From assembly GCA_000507305.1 (NCBI GenBank), contig DF239394.1, positions 146,806-210,805 of the forward strand: a stretch of DNA of 64,000 nucleotides, given 5' to 3'. The stretch is from Breviolum minutum Mf 1.05b.01. Lineage: Eukaryota > Sar > Dinophyceae > Suessiales > Symbiodiniaceae. This document shows, piece after piece, positions 31,260 through 42,336 of this stretch. Under the pieces are notes generated by a model, which ran no database searches, had not been told where the DNA came from, and saw only the letters and a program-made list of their open reading frames with translations. Position numbers and translations under genes: made by a program. Every line of letters begins with the position of its first letter. Position 1 is the stretch's first letter.

Positions 31260-31892
31260 ATGGCCAATCAGTGGACCAAAGAGGATCAACTCCAGCTCCG
31301 TGCCCTGATTCAAAAGGCTGAGAGTCAAGGCGTTCCTGTGGAGCTACCTCCATCAGTGGTGTCTGAGTTGGAAGAAGAGGAGTTTGAGCAAGTTTCCTGC
31401 CCAGGTGACTTCATTCCTTTGACCACTGGAGCGATGAATGATTCATCCAAGCGCCGACCTGATGACTTGGAGAATCCCAATCGCCGACAGATGCCGATCC
31501 TTACCTAAGCTCAAGTGGCTGTGGCAGCTGATCGTTTGATGGAGCCGGAGACTCCTTTTCCCACTGGGAGTCGTCCTGTGCCTGCTGCAGGATATCCTCG
31601 TGTGGCCAGTCGTGTGGACACAACTTTTCCACCCGGCATTGAGTCTTTGAAGCAATGGGGCAACTGTGTTATTGCCTTTGGACAGTATGCCAAGATGAAC
31701 ATCAGCTATGATGAGATGCTGGCTGATCCAACCAAGCGATCTTATGTCCAATGGCTGAAGGATCACCATGGTAGCCGTGCTTCAGCCGAATACACTGACT
31801 TCGTGAAGTACATTGCGGCCAGTGATGTGAATGGTGAGTCGGTCGAGGCCTATTTTCCAGGCACTCGTACTTTGCGTCGTTTCAAGCAATGA
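31260..31892 (+). CDS. Copia-2 accessory ORF (ORF3), interrupted by one stop
   Basis: Downstream of RNase H and before the 3' LTR, an ATG at 31260 (MANQWTKEDQLQLRAL) opens a frame broken only by TAA at 31506-31508 and continuing in phase to 31892, about 210 residues. It has a helical N-terminus, the motif AMNDSSKRRPD, a Pro-rich linker (SRVDTTFPPG) and a C-terminal module WGNCVIAFGQYAKMNISYDE, then YVQWLKDHH. That module resembles the small ExoX-like C-terminal / FGKYKG domain often fused to nucleases; this is recall, not a search. A similar ORF lies at 63292-63875. It may be an accessory protein of this copia lineage. Confidence 0.75.
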
Positions 31893-31984
31893 TTGAATCG
31901 ACAGCGAGAGACCAAGTGTTTTGACCTCACACTGCTTGTTTTGAAGGCCCATCTCGGATAGATGGCTTTCTTCTTTGAAAGCAC

Positions 31985-32003
31985 TCTCTAAAGACTTTAG
32001 AGA
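31985..32003. other. Palindrome just before the copia-2 3' LTR
   Basis: TCTCTAAAGACTTTAGAGA, ten bases upstream of the LTR. The polypurine tract is weak here (ATAAGGAG). Confidence 0.6.
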
Positions 32004-32013
32004 TTATAAGGAG

Positions 32014-32167
32014 TGTTTTTCTGCAGTGCCATGAGTGATCATCATTTCCTTTCACTTGGTTTTTCCGAACCTTTCTCATGTCTGCGATGACCGCAGGGAC
32101 ACTTTGCTCAGGAGAGGGAAAAAGGTCGCCCTTTAGCTGCTGTAGGATCAGAGCTACCGTTTTGACA
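32014..32167 (+). repeat. Copia-2 3' LTR
   Basis: Matches 23958-24111 at all 154 positions by eye. Confidence 0.95.
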
Positions 32168-32182
32168 TATATATATATATAT

Positions 32183-32305
32183 AAAGATCTGACCAAATTA
32201 CAATATTTCACCTAGATTCCCCTAAAATAAGGGGTCCCATTTCCCTTACTTACTATTCACCACCATTTTGGGGGGTCGCGAGCTAATTTGACCAGATAGA
32301 TGTCA
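32183..32305. repeat. Hairpin repeat family H, copy 1
   Basis: ATCTGACCAAATTA opens and TAATTTGACCAGAT closes, with AGGGGTCCCATTTCCCTT inside. Confidence 0.75.
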
Positions 32306-32663
32306 AAATTTGAAGCCACACCCCCAGCCTGCACGTCCAAAGATAGATAGTACATCTACCAGTTGTTCAGGTGGCATTCCTGAGAAAAAACACCCCCGGA
32401 AACCCCAAGTCACCGGAAGGTGGTGAAGGTCCTGTAGGAGGATTTCGAACCCATTTTTTGGGGGGTTGCCATGATTTGTAGAGATTTTTGCCCTCAGGAT
32501 TTGTATATATAAACATATATAGTATATATATATATATATTCATTTCATTTTCATGGTTGGTGCTCAAGGTTGGGCTGCGTTGAGGCATATTATTGGTGGT
32601 GATTCCATCCTGGCTTCTAATCACCAATTCCTATAGGATTAGAAACCAATCACATCAATCTCA

Positions 32664-32768
32664 TCTGGTTGGTGGTTTCAACCCATTTGAAAAATATGCT
32701 CGTCAAATTGGATCATTTTTCCAGGCAGGGGGTAAAAATAAAACATATTTGAAACCACCACCTAGTCA
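32664..32768. repeat. Hairpin repeat family B, copy 5
   Basis: GGTTGGTGGTTTCAACCC pairs with TTTGAAACCACCACCTAG. Confidence 0.8.
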
Positions 32769-32795
32769 TCATTTACATTCATTTGCACAAAAATT

Positions 32796-32878
32796 AACAT
32801 GGAACCTAAAAATCACCCAATTGAAAAGGATCATCATCTTCCAAACCTCCATTTTTTGGGTTCCATGTGAATTTTCAA
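32796..32878. repeat. Hairpin repeat family D, copy 4 (truncated)
   Basis: TAACATGGAACCTAAAAATCACCC and GGGTTCCATGTGAATTTTC are the inner arms; the outer ends are missing. Confidence 0.65.
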
Positions 32879-32924
32879 AACCAAACCTTAAGCACCAACC
32901 ATGAAAATGAAATGAATATATGTA

Positions 32925-35900
32925 TTATATATGGGTTGACACTACTAACCAACCCTTGATCACGACTCCTGTGTTTCGTTTCGCCCAGTTGCCATGCAGA
33001 TCAGTATATCGCAGCACTCTTTGTGGACCTCGTGTCGTGCAGGCATGGTCACAAGTGACATGCAGGGGGAATGGATTTGGAAAAGAGCGTGGGAGGGTTC
33101 TGGTATGTAGAAAATATAAGACTATTACAAGCATTTACAAATTATAAACATGCATATGCAGTACATATGATGCATATGCAGTACATATGCAGTACATCAT
33201 ATATGTATGATATATTGTAAAAAAAGAACCCTGCGTGATGGCAAATTACGATTAAACACTCCCTAACTGCTAAAGAGCGGATGTCCAATCCTATCCACCT
33301 CCATTGATGCCAAAGTGCTCGACTTGTCTGTTGCGTCATTGTTCTCAAAGACGGCCTGGTGAGATCGATCTGAATTTGCTAAAAAAAACACTTGTCAACT
33401 GCTGGAATTAGCAACTGGTGCAATTTCCATCATCTTTAAAAACCACCAGTCAAAACAGTTGCTAAAATACAAATTGATAAAAATGATGGAGTTCTCACAC
33501 AGAGACGAGGGGTCGATAAATCTGGCAAATAGCTAGTCAACCAAAATGTCATGGCCCATGGGCAAATAAATGTTTCTGAAACTTTTCAAAAAGAATTCTG
33601 AACTATATATCTTTGAAAAAGTTGTGAATAGATTTATTCTGGCCTCTCCAAGACTAAACAAATCAGAATCAACAGTTTGGCTTGAATACTAGAAGTCCTG
33701 GCTCACCAACCCCCACCTGAAAGACTTCTCGATACCATGCGCCAATCATCGTATACAATCGTGCCAATTGGATATTTGCCTGGCAAACAGTGGCAGGCAT
33801 TGCCAATGTGTGAAATGTACTAGTGACATGAACTATGAAATAGTGGTTGGTTCATTGGTTCATAGGAATTCATACAAAGCTTGGAATCGCTACTTGTATA
33901 TAGTCACTATGATCACTATGATGAATTGAATGAGGTGGTTGGTCACCTCCTATCTGAAGTTTGTAACCACCCTACACCACGGTTTTGATCACTGCTTGCT
34001 GACCTTTTTTCAAAGCAGTTATGTCAGTCGACGTATATATTTGCAACAATCAGGGAACCTCTGGAAGCACGGAAAGGAAGTATGGAAGCCCCTCTCTGAA
34101 GCAGAGATCAAGCACCCAAGTTTCAGGGCTTTTCATGATTCAAAAACACGAACCCGCATATCAACGTTGTTGAAACAAACAACATCAAACGCATCCCTAG
34201 CTCTGGCAACGGGACCGAAAACATATCACTGGGAATTTCAGTGTTTTCATATCTTCCAGGAACAAAAAAATACAGATCCAGAACATTTCACCAAAAAATC
34301 ACTTCATTTCACCAGTTTCACGGAAACAAAAATCACGAATTAATGATTAATGCGAAATTTGTACTGTTGACGGAAGAAATCCGGCTAACCACCTTAGCAT
34401 ATATATATATATAAAACCTTGTAAATAATGGGATAAAAACTACCAACCTCAACTGGTTTTCACGCCGGATTTCTGAAGCATCTAAATGTATGACTATAGA
34501 CATATTGGTAGAATTATGCATTCGGAATTCGCATTTCCTTCAACCACCAACCACCTGAAAGCTGAACCACCAACCAACCATTGGCTGATGGATGTACACC
34601 CCTGAAAACGATCACATGACGATCGCTGGAAAATCCCCCCATGTTCAATAGGAAATACATCCACTCATTCATGGTGGATTTTCCAGCCAGTCATGTTAGT
34701 TTTTTTGGGGGGTACATCAATGGTATGTTTCACCCCTCCTTCACTTCTGACCATCCCTGACCCATCCCCCAACTCCACATCCCAGTCTGCACCTCCAGGC
34801 CCTCTGCACCAGTCTGGGTGTAGGTGGCACGAGTTGCCTCTTTTTGAAACAAATGTGGTGGTGGAGCTTTTGGGTTGTTTTCTTGGTTTTGTTTGGTTTG
34901 TTTAAATTGTTTAGTTTGTTTGTTTGGTTGGTTTAAATTGTTTAGTTTGTTTTGTTTGGTTGGTTTGATTTGTTTAGTTTGTTTTGTTTGGTTGTTTTGC
35001 TTTCTTTGATCGCTTATTTTGCTGTGCTTTGTCATTTCGTTTGGTTTAAGTTGACATGTTCTTGTTTGTTTGCATGTTTTTGCTTTCGAAGACATGATTT
35101 GGTTCATATTCCAGGACTGTGGTTGATGATCTAGCATGAGTAATTGTTGGTGTTGCGGAATGCAGAGACCAGCCTGGAGCCAAGCAATCATCCTAAGCAA
35201 CACGGATTTCCTACTGGAAAAGGTGGATCTTCAGCTAGCCATGTTTGTTCCTACGGGGCGCAAAGCCCTTACTTTACTTTGTTGGGTGTTTGTTGCAATC
35301 CCTTTGTGATACCTAAGTGGTACCAAAAAAACAACTTCCAGAGCACCCCGCAACAAACAAGACCCCCACCAACAACCCTGCCCCTCGGCAGAGCCTGCGT
35401 GACTTTCTCCCAAAACGAGGATTGGGTCACTTGTGCCTGCGCGGCCTGAATGTTTGGCCACACAAAAATATCATTGATAGGTCCCATCATGTGTAGAGCT
35501 TAGGGCTTAGGTTTGTTTAGTTTTTTGGGGTTCATATAGGATCTACTAACGACTATATAAAGATTTATGATTTCACATGCACATTGTTGGGAGGTTCAGG
35601 GACTGTGATTGATGAAACCATTCTTCCAGGGGAAAGTATATGTGCACCGGTGTCATGAACCAGCTCCAGTGAAAAATGATACTTGAAATTTGACACGTCA
35701 TGTTCCATCTTGACTACTCCAAAGTCAAAGCAAACAAACATTCCGGCAATCATTTGCCCTGGAAGTCCAAGACTGCTCTTTAGGATAATTCATGTAAAGG
35801 ATTCCCTACTACCATGGGACAAAGTTTGGTCTTTGGACTTTCTGGGTTTGTTTTTTTGGACCGAAAAAAGGAACCCTTCGCACTTGAGTGAAACTCCGCG

Positions 35901-36400
35901 TTTTCTCAACGAAGGATCAGATGCAACCAAAGTACCAGAATTTCCACAAAATCCAACAACTCCTGGTGTCACGGCGACTCAACAATCCCAGGACCCAGGA
36001 TGTCCTGCTGGTACTTACTACAATGGTTTATAACCCCAATATAAGTAGGTTGGATACGTCCCCTAGGTTATCAACCAACTTGCTAGTTACTAACTTCCAT
36101 GGACACCCTAGTACGCATTAGAATTAGAACAATATTCAAGGGAATCTAAGGGTACCCCCCGATGCCACCCCCAAGATATAAGGCATTCTTTTTTTCATTG
36201 GTACAAGCACCAAAACCCTTGATTGCCATGAAAATATGAACCGACTCAGAGCAACAGTAAAACTGAATATGTATACATATAAATAATAAATATATATATG
36301 AACCCAAAAGAGATGACATCTAAGAGGTTCCAAACATTCATCAAGATTCATCGGAATTGAAACATTCGGTATGTATGCTTCAATCCACGGTTTGCAATGG

Positions 36401-36431
<31 letters not shown>

Positions 36432-37259
36432 CTCTTCTGTGGCAAAGGAATGGCAAGTTGAAAGTTACAGCAATGAAGAGTGCGAGCTTGGCGCTGGAAA
36501 AGAGAATCGGAAAGGCCGAAAAGCCTAGGCAAATGGGAAGTTGGTAGATTATGGCACAATAAATGTCTACAATTTAATCAGCGCATGAAACAGTGCTGCA
36601 AAAACTTGTTTTTGTGGGCCTTTAACCCAGCCCTTCTTCTCAAGCGGGATATAAAAGGAATCTTTGATTCTCTTGAAAGAACCCGTACTATATCCCAAAG
36701 TAGCATGGATTTGCTTTGGCTTTTCACAAATCAACATTTAAAACATCTGTCCCAGATCAGGACATTCTCAGAAGTGTCTTCCCATCTGGGCACAGGCTTC
36801 ATTTCAGTGTTGTTCCTTGGCAAGTGCATATCATGCAACTACACCCAAATGCTATGTATGTTTACCTACTAATTTACCATACAAAATATACAAATCAAAC
36901 ACATGTAATTAGGTCAATATACCATACGTGGATGGTATGGGACAGGTAAGTAACTATGTATTCCGCAATTACGCTAATCTTGATAACACTTGCTCACGTG
37001 GCCATACTGCACCATGTGAGATATAGAGCCCATCCTTCATGTTCATCCTCCGCAAATATCCTTAGGAAGCACGAATGTGAAATCGGTTGATGTTCGTGTC
37101 TGGTCAAATCAATGTCAAACACGTAAATTTTCAGGCATGCCTCACAAAGTAGATACAGGATCGGGTTGAAAATTGATGTTAGGACATTACCAAATATCCT
37201 TCGTAACATATCCATAACAAAATCCACATATCTGTTGTCGCCAATTCGGCTGATGCAGT
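32925..37259 (-). CDS. Uncharacterised host gene, four-exon chain
   Basis: Proposed exons are 37259-37191, 37060-37013, 35445-35313 and 33099-32925, giving 141 codons to a TAA at 32925. The acceptors CTTTTCAG, TTCCTAAG, AACATTCAG and CTACATACCAG and the donors GTAATG, GTGCAG and GTATCA give matching phases. Readable parts are CISRIGDNRYVDFVMDML, YLRRMNMKDGLYISHG, AGTSDPILVLGESHAGSAEG and RYTDLHGNWAKRN. The exon at 37259 is the most convincing. The plus strand is also open across 32989-33102 with a GTATGT donor, so that part is less certain. No domain is recognised. Confidence 0.42.
34360..34500. repeat. Hairpin repeat family J, copy 2
   Basis: It shares AACCTCAACTGGTTTTCACGCCGGATTTCTGAAGCATC with 20880-21025 (first 20 bases plus tail) and contains a (TA)n insertion. 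Confidence 0.65.
34592..34713. repeat. Hairpin repeat family D, copy 5
   Basis: GTACACCCCTGAAAACGATCACATGA pairs with TCATGTTAGTTTTTTTGGGGGGTAC (outer 20 bases aligned). Confidence 0.65.
34868..35010. repeat. Degenerate TTTGTTTGGTTGG tract
   Basis: A purine/pyrimidine-skewed low-complexity run of GTTTGGTT and GTTTAGTTTGTTT units. ORFs across it are artefacts. Confidence 0.75.
35500..37000. other. Spacer or intron with microsatellites
   Basis: It holds a (TTG)10 run at 36402-36431, an AT-rich patch near 36270-36300 and short frames without good edges. An open plus frame near 36470-36540 (KRIGKAEKPRQMG) is too weak to call. Confidence 0.4.
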
Positions 37260-38007
37260 CTGAAAAGTACATAGAACCCTTTGGGGCCTTTATTCATCTT
37301 GCTTTGGGCTTAGTGGAAGCTGCAGGCCATGTATTTTGAACCTAGATCCAAAGGGAAATCATGGTTGACTGCTGATGAAATAAAATCCTTCTTTTGGCAC
37401 TTAGGAAGCTTGATAGATTTTGAATCCAGTAGAAAATGCACTATCTACTATTTTGAGATGCAAGATTTTGCCCATCAACATCCATCAACCGTATCAATGG
37501 GAAATTCTCAAATGACCGGGAAAAAAGGTAGATTCCATGCACATGTCCTCCCCAAAATCCCCCTGAGCTGAGATGGAAATTTTCGGTCGGGAAAAAAACA
37601 CACGACGGGTCTCGTCAAGGGCATGGAAACACATTCCAACATTTTGGCCGAAGAATGAATTGACATGAATTGACAACGTTTAAAAATAATATGAAGAAGG
37701 TTTTCGTATGGGTTTTCATCAAAGCAGACAAGCATCCAAAATCTCTTCCGTCTCCATCTGGACCAGCCATCCTCTAAGAGCGGTGATCAAGGTTCTTTGG
37801 ATGTCACTGAAAACCTTCACATAAATCCCGAGGTCAAGAAATAAATCCATGTGTATCGTCATCATCTTCTGCAATCCATCAGAAGCATTGATTTTCCAAC
37901 TTTCCGAAGGTGGGAAATACGGACTCATGACCTGGAAGGCAATATAAATATCATCATGGAGGATCTACTTAAATGGAGACTAAACGCGTGATTTGTTAAA
38001 TACCCTA

Positions 38008-38108
38008 TGACGGATCCATGGGACGAATGGTATTTTTACCTACATTTTCATGGTTGATTTTTATGGTAAATTAGTAGGTAAATCTACCCATTTTTATGGA
38101 TCCTGTGG
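38008..38108. repeat. Hairpin repeat family A, copy 3
   Basis: GGATCCATGGGACGAATGG opens and TTTTTATGGATCC closes. Confidence 0.7.
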
Positions 38109-38239
38109 GATATTGCTAAATCATCCAGACTATAGCCGAACGAATTCGTCACCGACTTCAAACATCCAGATTGCTCCAAACTGCCCCCCTGTCATGACAG
38201 TCACTAACACTTCACACGGTGGGTTTTCAGGTGTTTTCA

Positions 38240-38372
38240 TCATACTGTTGATGGTTCAGAAATCCGGTAAACTCACCAGTTGATGTTGGTAGGTAGTTTA
38301 TCTACCAGTATTTCCAGGGTTTTCTAGATCCCAGGTGGTTGTGTGGGATTTCTGAACCATCAACAGTATGAT
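38240..38372. repeat. Hairpin repeat family J, copy 3
   Basis: CATACTGTTGATGGTTCAGA pairs perfectly with TCTGAACCATCAACAGTATG. Confidence 0.8.
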
Positions 38373-38449
38373 CATAACCTAACTACACTACATCATGTCA
38401 ACCAAAAGTTGTGAACCAAGATGCTTCCACTAGCTTCAATCAAACATTA

Positions 38450-38555
38450 CCCTCCAAGAAACTAACATAGCCCCTGGAAATGGATGGTTGAAAGACTAGT
38501 TTCCTTTTGGATGGCTTGCTGGCAGGTGCTAACTGTTAGTTTCAGGGAAGGGTAC
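38450..38555. repeat. Hairpin repeat family C, copy 4
   Basis: ATTACCCTCCAAGAAACTAA opens and TTAGTTTCAGGGAAGGGTA closes. Confidence 0.75.
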
Positions 38556-38650
38556 ATCTTCCAAGAATTACCAGGACAAAAAGGGTACCAAAGAAGGGGA
38601 AGTGTCCTGGCCTGCAAACTGGGTTTTTATCTTTTTGCCAATGTCCTTTT

Positions 38651-38766
38651 TGGACTCCCTAAAACTAACGGCTTTCACGCCCCCTGAAAAATAGATCAAA
38701 GAAATCTTCATCTTCCAACCATTGATTTTCAAGGCGAAAAAGGTTCGTTTCAGGGGAGGGTAAATC
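38651..38766. repeat. Hairpin repeat family C, copy 5
   Basis: ACTCCCTAAAACTAACGG and GTTCGTTTCAGGGGAGGGTA are the diverged outer arms. Confidence 0.6.
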
Positions 38767-38868
38767 TTGGAATATGGATATGTTGGGGATAGGTTGTCCC
38801 ATTACACATTACGGCTGATATCAAAAATAGATCACCTGGTTTCATTGATTCCTAATCACAACTTGGTT

Positions 38869-41800
38869 CTATATGGATCGACTTTTTCCACCCAGAAGAA
38901 AAAACATTTCAAGAACTTCGGCGTTTTTTGTCCTATCCAGAAGCGGATGCCATGCGACCTGGAAACAGGTTTGAGAGAAATCGATATAAGTTTGTGATCT
39001 TCACTGGATGTAGCACCATGCAACACCCTTGTGTACTGGTTGGTTATTCTGGTTGGTTGAATCCTTATTCTCCACAACATGGCTTGTTATGATATCTGAT
39101 ATCTTATAGAACTCGGTAGTTCAACTCCTTCTAGAAACTCAATGGATAGACTTCGATCGATCACTGCTCACAGTTCAACCATCTTCTTATGCAAAGCCCA
39201 CCCGTGCAGTGAGCTGCACAAATATGCCAGACCTGAATCAAGCTAACGTTTTTGCAAAAACCCTGCGGAAGTACCACTTTCAGAGGTCCTTTTTTTTCAG
39301 ATGCTGGCAGTTAGAAGACCCTGAAACCAGCTGATGGAACAACAAATTTTACAGTAAGAATTTTGTGTATCTTGGGGGCAACAAAACATCAATATGGTAT
39401 TTATAAGAAAGATTGTATAGATATGTATATATTTAAAAAAATATATACATATATCATATATATGAATATAATATGTAATTGCTTTACATTTATTCTCCAG
39501 CTATTTGCATGTCACATCTTTCAAACGAGGCTTTCCTAGATTTTTGGTGCAACTTCACCAGCCCATTCCTCGGTCGTGCCGGCCTTGTTCTCCTGGCACC
39601 AAATTTGCAGGGTTGCCGGGGTTGGTCAAATATCTATTTTGCCAAAGCCTTCAGATACAATATCATACATTTAAGAAAAAACATATATACATATATAAAT
39701 CATATATCATATAATACCCGTATATATGACTTTGCTGACATACATCATTAATACGGATTATATCATCTGTTTTTTTAAATACTAATGTGCACTAGATGGA
39801 CTATATTAGACTATATGTGAAAAAAAGACATTTGATCCAAACCTGTTGGATGTCTGTGTTGGAGCCAGTTTTCTAGTGAACTTGAAAAACTTGCCAACTG
39901 ATGGGACAGTCGTGTCTGCCACCAAGGTGTATATCTTAGATGTCGAATCAGTCGCCATGCCAAAAACAAAGCTGTTATACCTACTGTTGAAGAATCCTGC
40001 GTTCACCACTTGAGGTTGGTGGTTTATCCCATTTTTTACTTAATTTTTGTACATCCCAGGGTGGCTTTCTCGCCGGATTTCTTAACCATCAACAGTATAA
40101 CAACGTATTTCGACTCCAGGTAAAAAAAACGTAAAGTCTAAGCCCTTAGATCCTTAGCTTAGGGCTTTTTGTAAAGGATGCTCCTTTTAAACTGCAAAAT
40201 AATGACACATTTCTTTGACTTGACAATCTCTGAAAACCCTACCCTTCAAATCACCAAAAAACCCTCCAGCAAAATACATCATCCAATGGCTTCATTGATT
40301 ACATTTGATTCCTACATAGATTTATGTTTTCCATCACAAAAAAAAACCTAGTTTTATCCATGATGACTTGTAACCTATGACTCATAGACATTCCAAACCT
40401 CCATTTCAACGGCCAAAAAAACAAAACACCAGCCCCCAAAAAGGGGCCTTGTAAATCTGTCGTTGCTCAAAGGCCCACTTCGCCGCTTCTACTGGACCTG
40501 CACTTTGCCTTGGAGGATGAAAGGTAGAAATGAACAACAACAACAACAACAACAAACGGCCTGGGATGATTTAAGGGTTACCCCCCCGAAGTTTAACATA
40601 GCCCCTGAAAATAGGGAATCCCAAAAGGAAACTCATCTTCCAACCATCCATTTTCAGGGGCTATGTTAAACTTCGGGAGGGTTATTTTTGGGTAAGACCG
40701 AACTTGGAGGCAAGCTGATTCAACTAATGGGAAATTGTTGGTTTGGGGCCCCGGTGGTTTGGCTTTCTAAGGGTGCCCTTAAGTGACAATCCCTTTCATA
40801 GGGGGAATCCCAGGAATCCAAACCACCAGACCCAAAACCAACAATTAACCATTAGCTGACTGATACATTTGGATAAATTCTAGTTGGTGGTTTCAACCCA
40901 TTTGAAAAATGTTTGTCAAATTGGATCATCTCCCCAAATAGGGGTGAACATAAAAAATATTTGAAACCACAACCCAGTATAATATAAAGGGTGATTACTG
41001 CAACTTTCATTCAAAGTGTGCCCAAGAAAACAGCTATTTATAAGTAGGCTAAATATAACTCCACTTTAATAAGGGGGTGAAATAAGCCCAGTCAAACCCA
41101 TTTATTTTCGGCCAATCTATAGGGGGCCTAACTCCATTTATAACTAGCAGGGGCCCACCTTGTGGGATGCTTCAAATACCTCGTGAACATCACAGAAAAT
41201 TGCTGGTCAGATGTGATTTAACGCAGCTGCTGCATTCTTCCAGGAACAGTCATAGTCATTGGGCAACAAGAACATCTAAAGAATAAATCAGATGCAGGAT
41301 GTTGAACTTGGGGTGTGCAAAAATCTGTGTCACATGCGAGGATTCAAAATTGTCAACAGTTGAACAAAAAATGACTGTCCTCTTGATTCCGGCAATGAAA
41401 ACGGCAAGATCACAAAATAAACAGAAAATAATACAGTGCTATATCATGCTATATCAATATCAATATCAATATCATTGTCAATGTCAATATCAATATCAAT
41501 ATCAATATCATCATCATCATCATCATTTCCTTTTCATCCTTTTCCATCGTAAACTACTAGTTGGCTAATGCTAAGGAAACCCCAATGGTTGGTTGATTGA
41601 TGTGCTGAGATCGAGGCAAGAGCCTTTCAAACGCTTCCACTCCTGGTTTCACAAGGTACCAAGGTACCACGCCACCGAAGCGTGGAATCTCTCAACGCGT
41701 ATATGCACAGCCAATACAATCAAAATCGCAATCAGAAGTCGGACTCAAATATGACCCATATCATCCATGTATGGCATATTTGCATAAAAATAAACCAAAT

Positions 41801-42071
41801 GTAGGTAAAGTATACCAGCACCATGGATGGTATGGGTATACATTCACATCTATTATATACACAGTATGTATATATATATGTATATATAATAAATGGAATC
41901 ATAGCATGGTAACCATAATGTAGGTAAATTTACGGAATCCGGGTTTTCTCCTCCTTCTCCTACTTTCGCGAGGCCCGCCGGTTCCACCGACTGGAGGCTG
42001 CTGCGTGGCACCTTCCAATGACGTGACCGACGTACGTCGCCAAATGCTTGGGTCAGATGCAGGTCATTCAT
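38869..42071 (-). CDS. Uncharacterised host gene, six-exon chain
   Basis: Proposed exons are 42071-42012, 41275-41223, 40508-40448, 39592-39559, 39232-39180 and 38958-38869. Joined they give 117 codons ending at TAG (38871-38869). Acceptors are pyrimidine-rich (TTTATTCTTTAG, CTTTCATCCTCCAAG, CAAACCTGTTTCCAG). One donor, after 40448, is GC rather than GT, as known for dinoflagellate introns. Readable parts are LTQAFGDVRRSRHWK, LLPNDYDCSWKNAA, AGPVEAAKWAFEQRQIYK, CSSLHGWALHKKM and LLDRTKNAEVLEMFFLLGG. All five joins keep phase. No family is recognised. A plus-strand frame of about 75 codons also crosses the last exon (38855-39085), so that exon is the weakest. Confidence 0.47.
40005..40105. repeat. 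Hairpin repeat family J, copy 4 (partial)
   Basis: It has GAGGTTGGTGGTTTATCCC, CTCGCCGGATTTCTTAACC and ATCAACAGTAT. Confidence 0.6.
40533..40555. repeat. (AAC)n microsatellite
   Basis: About seven perfect AAC units. Confidence 0.9.
40577..40687. repeat. Hairpin repeat family C, copy 6
   Basis: CCGAAGTTTAACATAGCCCC pairs perfectly with GGGGCTATGTTAAACTTCGG. Confidence 0.85.
40700..40870. repeat. Repeat family G, copy 1
   Basis: AATTGTTGGTTTGGG and its complement near the right end frame GGTGCCCTTAAGTGACAATC. It is followed by a family B copy, as are copies at 45990 and 48632. Confidence 0.75.
40887..40978. repeat. Hairpin repeat family B, copy 6
   Basis: CTAGTTGGTGGTTTC opens and GAAACCACAACCCAG closes. 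Confidence 0.8.
41451..41526. repeat. (ATCAAT)n then (ATC)n microsatellite
   Basis: ATCAAT units grade into six or so ATC units. Confidence 0.9.
41763..41828. repeat. Hairpin repeat family A, half copy
   Basis: ATAAAAATAAACCAAATGTAGGTAAA...ATACCA matches one arm of the family (inner 20 bases). Confidence 0.55.
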
Positions 42072-42112
42072 CTGTTAAATTCAATAGCTGTTTTCTGGTT
42101 CCCTTGATACCC

Positions 42113-42204
42113 TGAGGATCCATGTATGGTATGTTTACCTACATTTGGTTGACTTGTTTTTTAATGGGAAATGTAGGTAAATATACCATACATGGATCCT
42201 CAGG
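42113..42204. repeat. Hairpin repeat family A, copy 4 (best preserved)
   Basis: TGAGGATCCATGTATGGTAT pairs perfectly with ATACCATACATGGATCCTCA. The loop lies near TTGACTTGTTTTTTAATGG. Confidence 0.9.
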
Positions 42205-42336
42205 GATATATAATCACCCAATAGGCAAGGAATGTAAGTGGTATATAAGTGGTATTTTTCCTGCCAATTGGGTGATTATATATCACCTACCACCTATCAA
42301 GGGAATCAGAAACAGCTATTGTTAAAATCCCTGGAG

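Larger units (their letters stand above)
23958..32167 (+). mobile_element. Copia-2, recent but defective Ty1/copia element with an extra ORF
   Basis: Identical 154-bp LTRs (23958-24111 and 32014-32167) bound an 8.2-kb element inserted in an ATATAT tract; the flanks read ATATA and TATAT, so the duplication is ambiguous. Inside are a primer-binding site, a duplicated gag, Gag-PR with a methyltransferase-like domain, integrase, RT-RNase H and an accessory ORF. Defects are an in-frame stop at 27522, a frame change near 27700, a deletion at about 29497 removing the first RT motifs, and a stop at 31506. Identical LTRs with so many coding lesions suggest the copy moved with proteins supplied in trans, or that it was mosaic or misassembled. 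Confidence 0.95.

Noticed and set aside
32989..33102. Plus-strand exon between a CGCCCAG acceptor and a GTATGT donor
   Set aside because: Plausible alone, but the minus strand is open over a longer stretch to a stop, has a good acceptor and fits the phase of upstream exons. Kept as an alternative only.
34730..35203. Minus-strand ORF of 157 codons rich in Lys, Gln, Asn and Thr
   Set aside because: It runs through a low-complexity TTTGG tract. A short part near 34730-34850 might be coding but has no clear edges.
36402..36431. (TTG)10 as a poly-amino-acid coding repeat
   Set aside because: No supported ORF surrounds it; treated as a microsatellite.
38855..39085. Plus-strand frame of about 75 codons (ELRRFLSYPEADAMRPG)
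   Set aside because: No start or clear exon edges. The opposite strand has a strong acceptor and joins in phase with five other exons. Not fully excluded.
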